From Bradyrhizobium septentrionale (GTDB taxonomy: Bacteria; Pseudomonadota; Alphaproteobacteria; Rhizobiales; Xanthobacteraceae), in the NCBI RefSeq assembly GCF_011516645.4, contig NZ_CP088285.1, forward strand, positions 930,001 through 994,000: DNA of 64,000 nucleotides, read 5' to 3'. Position 1 is the stretch's first letter, and each line of letters begins with the position of its first letter. The position numbers and the translations under genes were made by a program. Of this stretch, positions 61,873 to 64,000 are shown piece after piece. The notes beneath the pieces were generated by a model that had not been told where the DNA came from, made no database searches, and saw only the letters and a list, made by a program, of their open reading frames with translations.

Positions 61873-61954
61873 AACCCGGATGGAGCGTAGCGCAATCTGG
61901 GAAAGCTCCAACCGTTGATGGAAGACCCGGATTGCGCTGCGCTTCATCCGGGCC
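61873..61954. repeat. intergenic palindrome, AACCCGGAT family
   Basis: AACCCGGATGGAGCGTAGCG then CAATCTGGG, and GACCCGGATTGCGCTGCGCT then TCATCCGGG. The outer CCCGGATG/CATCCGGG arms pair. Lies between the VOC and radical SAM genes. Confidence 0.75.
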
Positions 61955-61965
61955 ACCGATCTCAC

Positions 61966-63156
61966 CTAGAACAAGCACAGCTGCTCGCCGTTGCGCTTCG
62001 GCTTGGCAAAGTGATCCGTGGTCAGCTTGGTGCGCCGCTTGTTGAGCCCGAGCTTTTCGCAGGCGATCTCGAAGCGGCGGCCGATCATCCAGGCCATCGG
62101 GCCGGTGCCCTTCATCCTTGTGCCCCATTGCGAGTCGTAATCGCGGCCGCCGCGCATGTCGCGGATCAGCGTGAAGACGTGGCGGTAGCGGTCGGGATAG
62201 TTCGCCATCAGCCATTCGCGAAAGAGATCGCGGACCTCGAGCGGCAGCCGCAGCAGCACGTAGCTCGCCTCTTTGGCGCCGGCATGCACGGCGGCATCAA
62301 GAATGCGCTCGATCTCGGAATCGTTCAGCGCCGGGATCACGGGCGCGACCATCACCGTGGTCGGGATGCAGGCGTCAGCCAGCCGCTTGATCGCCTCGAG
62401 CCGCTTCGGCGGCGTCGACGCGCGCGGCTCCATGGTGCGGGCGAGCTTCGGGTCGAGCGTCGTCACCGACAGCGCGACCTTGGCGAGATTGCGCTTGGCC
62501 ATCCGAGCCAGAATATCGATGTCGCGGGTCACCAGCGCCGACTTGGTCACGATGCCGACCGGATGGCCGGCGCGCTCCAAGACCTCAAGAATGCCGCGCA
62601 TGATCTTCCGCTCGCGCTCGATCGGCTGGTACGGATCGGTGTTGGTACCGATCGCGATCATCCGCGCCTCGTAGTCCGGCGCCGCCAGCTCCTTCTCGAG
62701 CAGCGCGGGCGCGTCCGGCTTGGCGAACAGTTTGGATTCGAAATCCAGCCCGGGCGACAGGCCGAGATAGGCGTGGGTCGGCCGCGCGAAGCAATAGACG
62801 CAGCCATGCTCGCAGCCGCGATAGGGATTGATCGAGCGGTCGAAGCCGATGTCGGGCGAGTCGTTGCGGGTGATCACCTTGCGCGAGGTGTCGAGCGCCA
62901 CACTGGTCTGGAACGGCGGCAGGTCGTCGAGGCTCTGCCAGCCGTCGTCGAAGGCTGTCCGCGCCTCGGCCTCGTAACGGCCGCTGGCGTTGGACTGCGC
63001 GCCTCGGCCGCGCCGCCGCTCGCGCTCGATCGCGACCGCGACCGCGACCGCAAGCTCGGGAAAAGGGGCAGGGACAGGCGAAGGTGCACCCGCCGGGTTA
63101 TCGGAGGGCGCCGTTACCGGCGGGTGCTTGAGGGCATGAGAGGATGCTCGGCTCAT
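61966..63156 (-). CDS. radical SAM protein, PA0069 family
   Basis: A 396-residue radical SAM enzyme. The cluster-binding motif is YRGCEHGCVYCFARPTHAYL (CxxxCxxC, about residue 120), followed by FESKLFAKPDAPALLEKELA, the SAM-binding IGTNTDPYQPIERERKIMRG, and the strand motifs VGIVTKSALVTRDIDIL and VMVAPVIPALNDSEIERILD. The C-terminus (WGTRMKGTGPMAWMIGRRFE, GLNKRRTKLTTDHF) is typical of the PA0069/SplB-like group. The first 60 residues are low-complexity and Pro/Ala/Arg-rich. Reaction unknown. Confidence 0.92.
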   Translation of the reverse strand: MSRASSHALKHPPVTAPSDNPAGAPSPVPAPFPELAVAVAVAIERERRRGRGAQSNASGRYEAEARTAFDDGWQSLDDLPPFQTSVALDTSRKVITRNDSPDIGFDRSINPYRGCEHGCVYCFARPTHAYLGLSPGLDFESKLFAKPDAPALLEKELAAPDYEARMIAIGTNTDPYQPIERERKIMRGILEVLERAGHPVGIVTKSALVTRDIDILARMAKRNLAKVALSVTTLDPKLARTMEPRASTPPKRLEAIKRLADACIPTTVMVAPVIPALNDSEIERILDAAVHAGAKEASYVLLRLPLEVRDLFREWLMANYPDRYRHVFTLIRDMRGGRDYDSQWGTRMKGTGPMAWMIGRRFEIACEKLGLNKRRTKLTTDHFAKPKRNGEQLCLF

Positions 63157-63319
63157 GTTCTGAAGCTAACACAGCCTGAGAACAAATCAAGAACATCGCT
63201 TGAGAAAATCCACAAAGTGATGGCGCAAAATTCTGCAGGCGAAAAGGCTGCTTTGAATATGACAAGGTGATAACACGGCCGGAGTTTTTCAACCGTTTGA
63301 GCCATCGAAGCCTCGAATC

Positions 63320-63889
63320 ATGCTGAGCGTGATCATTCCAACCGACGGCGTCGAGCGCACCGCGGTCGCGACATTGGCGGCGCTGGTGCCGGGCGCAGCC
63401 GCCGGCGTCATCCGCGAGGTGCTGCTGGTCGACCGCACCAACAGCGACGTGATGGAGCGCGTTGCCGACATCGCCGGCTGCGGTTTCCTGCGCTTCGAGG
63501 GCACGCGTGCCGCGGCACTTGCCGCCGGTGCAAAGCAGGCCCGCTCGCCCTGGCTGATGTTCCTGCATCCGGGCGCAGTGCTCGACGCGGGCTGGATCGA
63601 GGAAACCACCCAATTCATCCAGATGGTGGCAGCAAGCGGCAAGGACCGCGCCGGCATCTTCCGCTACGCCCGCGCGCCCTACACCGACCCCGGCCTGCGC
63701 GACGGCATCAAATTCGTCGCCCGGATGATCGTGGGCCCTTCGGCCGAACAGGGCCTTCTGATCGCGCGCGACCATTACGAGCGGATCGGCGGCTACCGGC
63801 CCGACGCCCGCCGCTCCGAGGCGCGGCTGCTGCGCCGGCTCGGCCGCTCCTCCCGCACCATGCTGCGCAGCCGGATCATGGTGGCGTAG
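63320..63889 (+). CDS. glycosyltransferase family 2-like protein
   Basis: A 189-residue protein resembling a shortened GT-A fold: MLSVIIPTDGVERTAVATLA, EVLLVDRTNSDVMERVADIA, FEGTRAAALAAGAKQARSPW, LMFLHPGAVLDAGWIEETT (a D-x-D-like position reads HPGAVLD) and IARDHYERIGGYRP. The usual DxD is altered, and the C-terminal half of normal GT2 enzymes is missing, so it may be a degenerate or accessory protein. It follows the radical SAM gene divergently. Function uncertain. Confidence 0.7.
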   Translation: MLSVIIPTDGVERTAVATLAALVPGAAAGVIREVLLVDRTNSDVMERVADIAGCGFLRFEGTRAAALAAGAKQARSPWLMFLHPGAVLDAGWIEETTQFIQMVAASGKDRAGIFRYARAPYTDPGLRDGIKFVARMIVGPSAEQGLLIARDHYERIGGYRPDARRSEARLLRRLGRSSRTMLRSRIMVA

Positions 63890-63955
63890 GGTTTCCGACC
63901 CGCAACGCCGCTTCGCGATGCCCTGAATGGGCCTTGCAAATCGGCCTTGCCATTT

Positions 63956-63993
63956 ATTTGATTCCGTCAAATAATATGTTTGATGAAATCAAA
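63956..63993. promoter_or_regulatory. tandem palindromes, candidate MarR-type operators
   Basis: ATTTGA-TTCCG-TCAAAT (63956-63972) and TTTGA-TGAAA-TCAAA (63979-63993), centres 22 bp apart, i.e. two helical turns. Such paired TTTGA/TCAAA inverted repeats are typical operators of MarR-family or similar dimeric repressors. They lie at the window's end, so the controlled gene is probably just beyond 64000. Confidence 0.5.
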
Positions 63994-64000
63994 TTCTTTT

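Overview
The window looks like chromosome of a Bradyrhizobium-type alphaproteobacterium (inference from GC-rich coding sequence, gene content, many interspersed palindromic repeats typical of that group, candidate CtrA and Irr sites, and IS1380/IS3/IS110 elements). It falls into two parts joined at a tRNA gene.

Positions 1-14519 are the end of a decaying integrative island lying against the 3' end of tRNA-Pro(CGG) at 14520-14596. Next to the tRNA sit an excisionase-like gene and an overlapping tyrosine integrase with one in-frame stop. Further in are an intact hipBA toxin-antitoxin pair (10553-12120), a frameshifted Lit-like HExxH peptidase, two IS1380-family copies in the same orientation (1541-3176 and 7713-9344), an IS3-family element (about 3355-4908) beside a broken serine recombinase, a GNAT acetyltransferase, an unannotated 53-residue gene (5829-5990), and a translationally coupled pair of a protease-like remnant and an HD-domain gene cut by the second IS1380 copy. 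Almost everything except hipBA, the GNAT gene and the 53-residue gene is broken.

Positions 14600-64000 are dense core genome: tRNA threonylcarbamoylation (Sua5-type), a D-2-hydroxyacid oxidase, Nudix, GST, J-protein and SDR genes; a Fis-like regulator behind a CtrA-type site; a run of small exported proteins, including two Gly-rich paralogues; bacterioferritin with an Irr-type palindrome plus its ferredoxin bfd; a lytic transglycosylase divergent from a TIR-membrane protein; the ABC-F factor ettA; an L,D-transpeptidase; sulfurtransferases; a MoxR ATPase with a VWA partner; a Baeyer-Villiger-type monooxygenase and a GMC oxidoreductase; ispE; a large TPR protein; ETF-ubiquinone oxidoreductase; a uracil-DNA glycosylase-like gene; rnhB; a radical SAM protein; and a short glycosyltransferase-like gene at the end. 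An intact IS110-family transposase with a long structured non-coding flank interrupts this part at about 57240-58800.

Points most worth a second look: the structured IS110 flank as a possible bridge RNA; the TIR protein with six membrane segments; the 30-triplet collagen-like protein; the roughly 480-base repeat with an 18-bp inverted stem at 50440-50920; the split protease-like ORF coupled to the HD gene; and the CtrA- and Irr-type sites. All calls come from reading the sequence and translations by eye; no database search was run.
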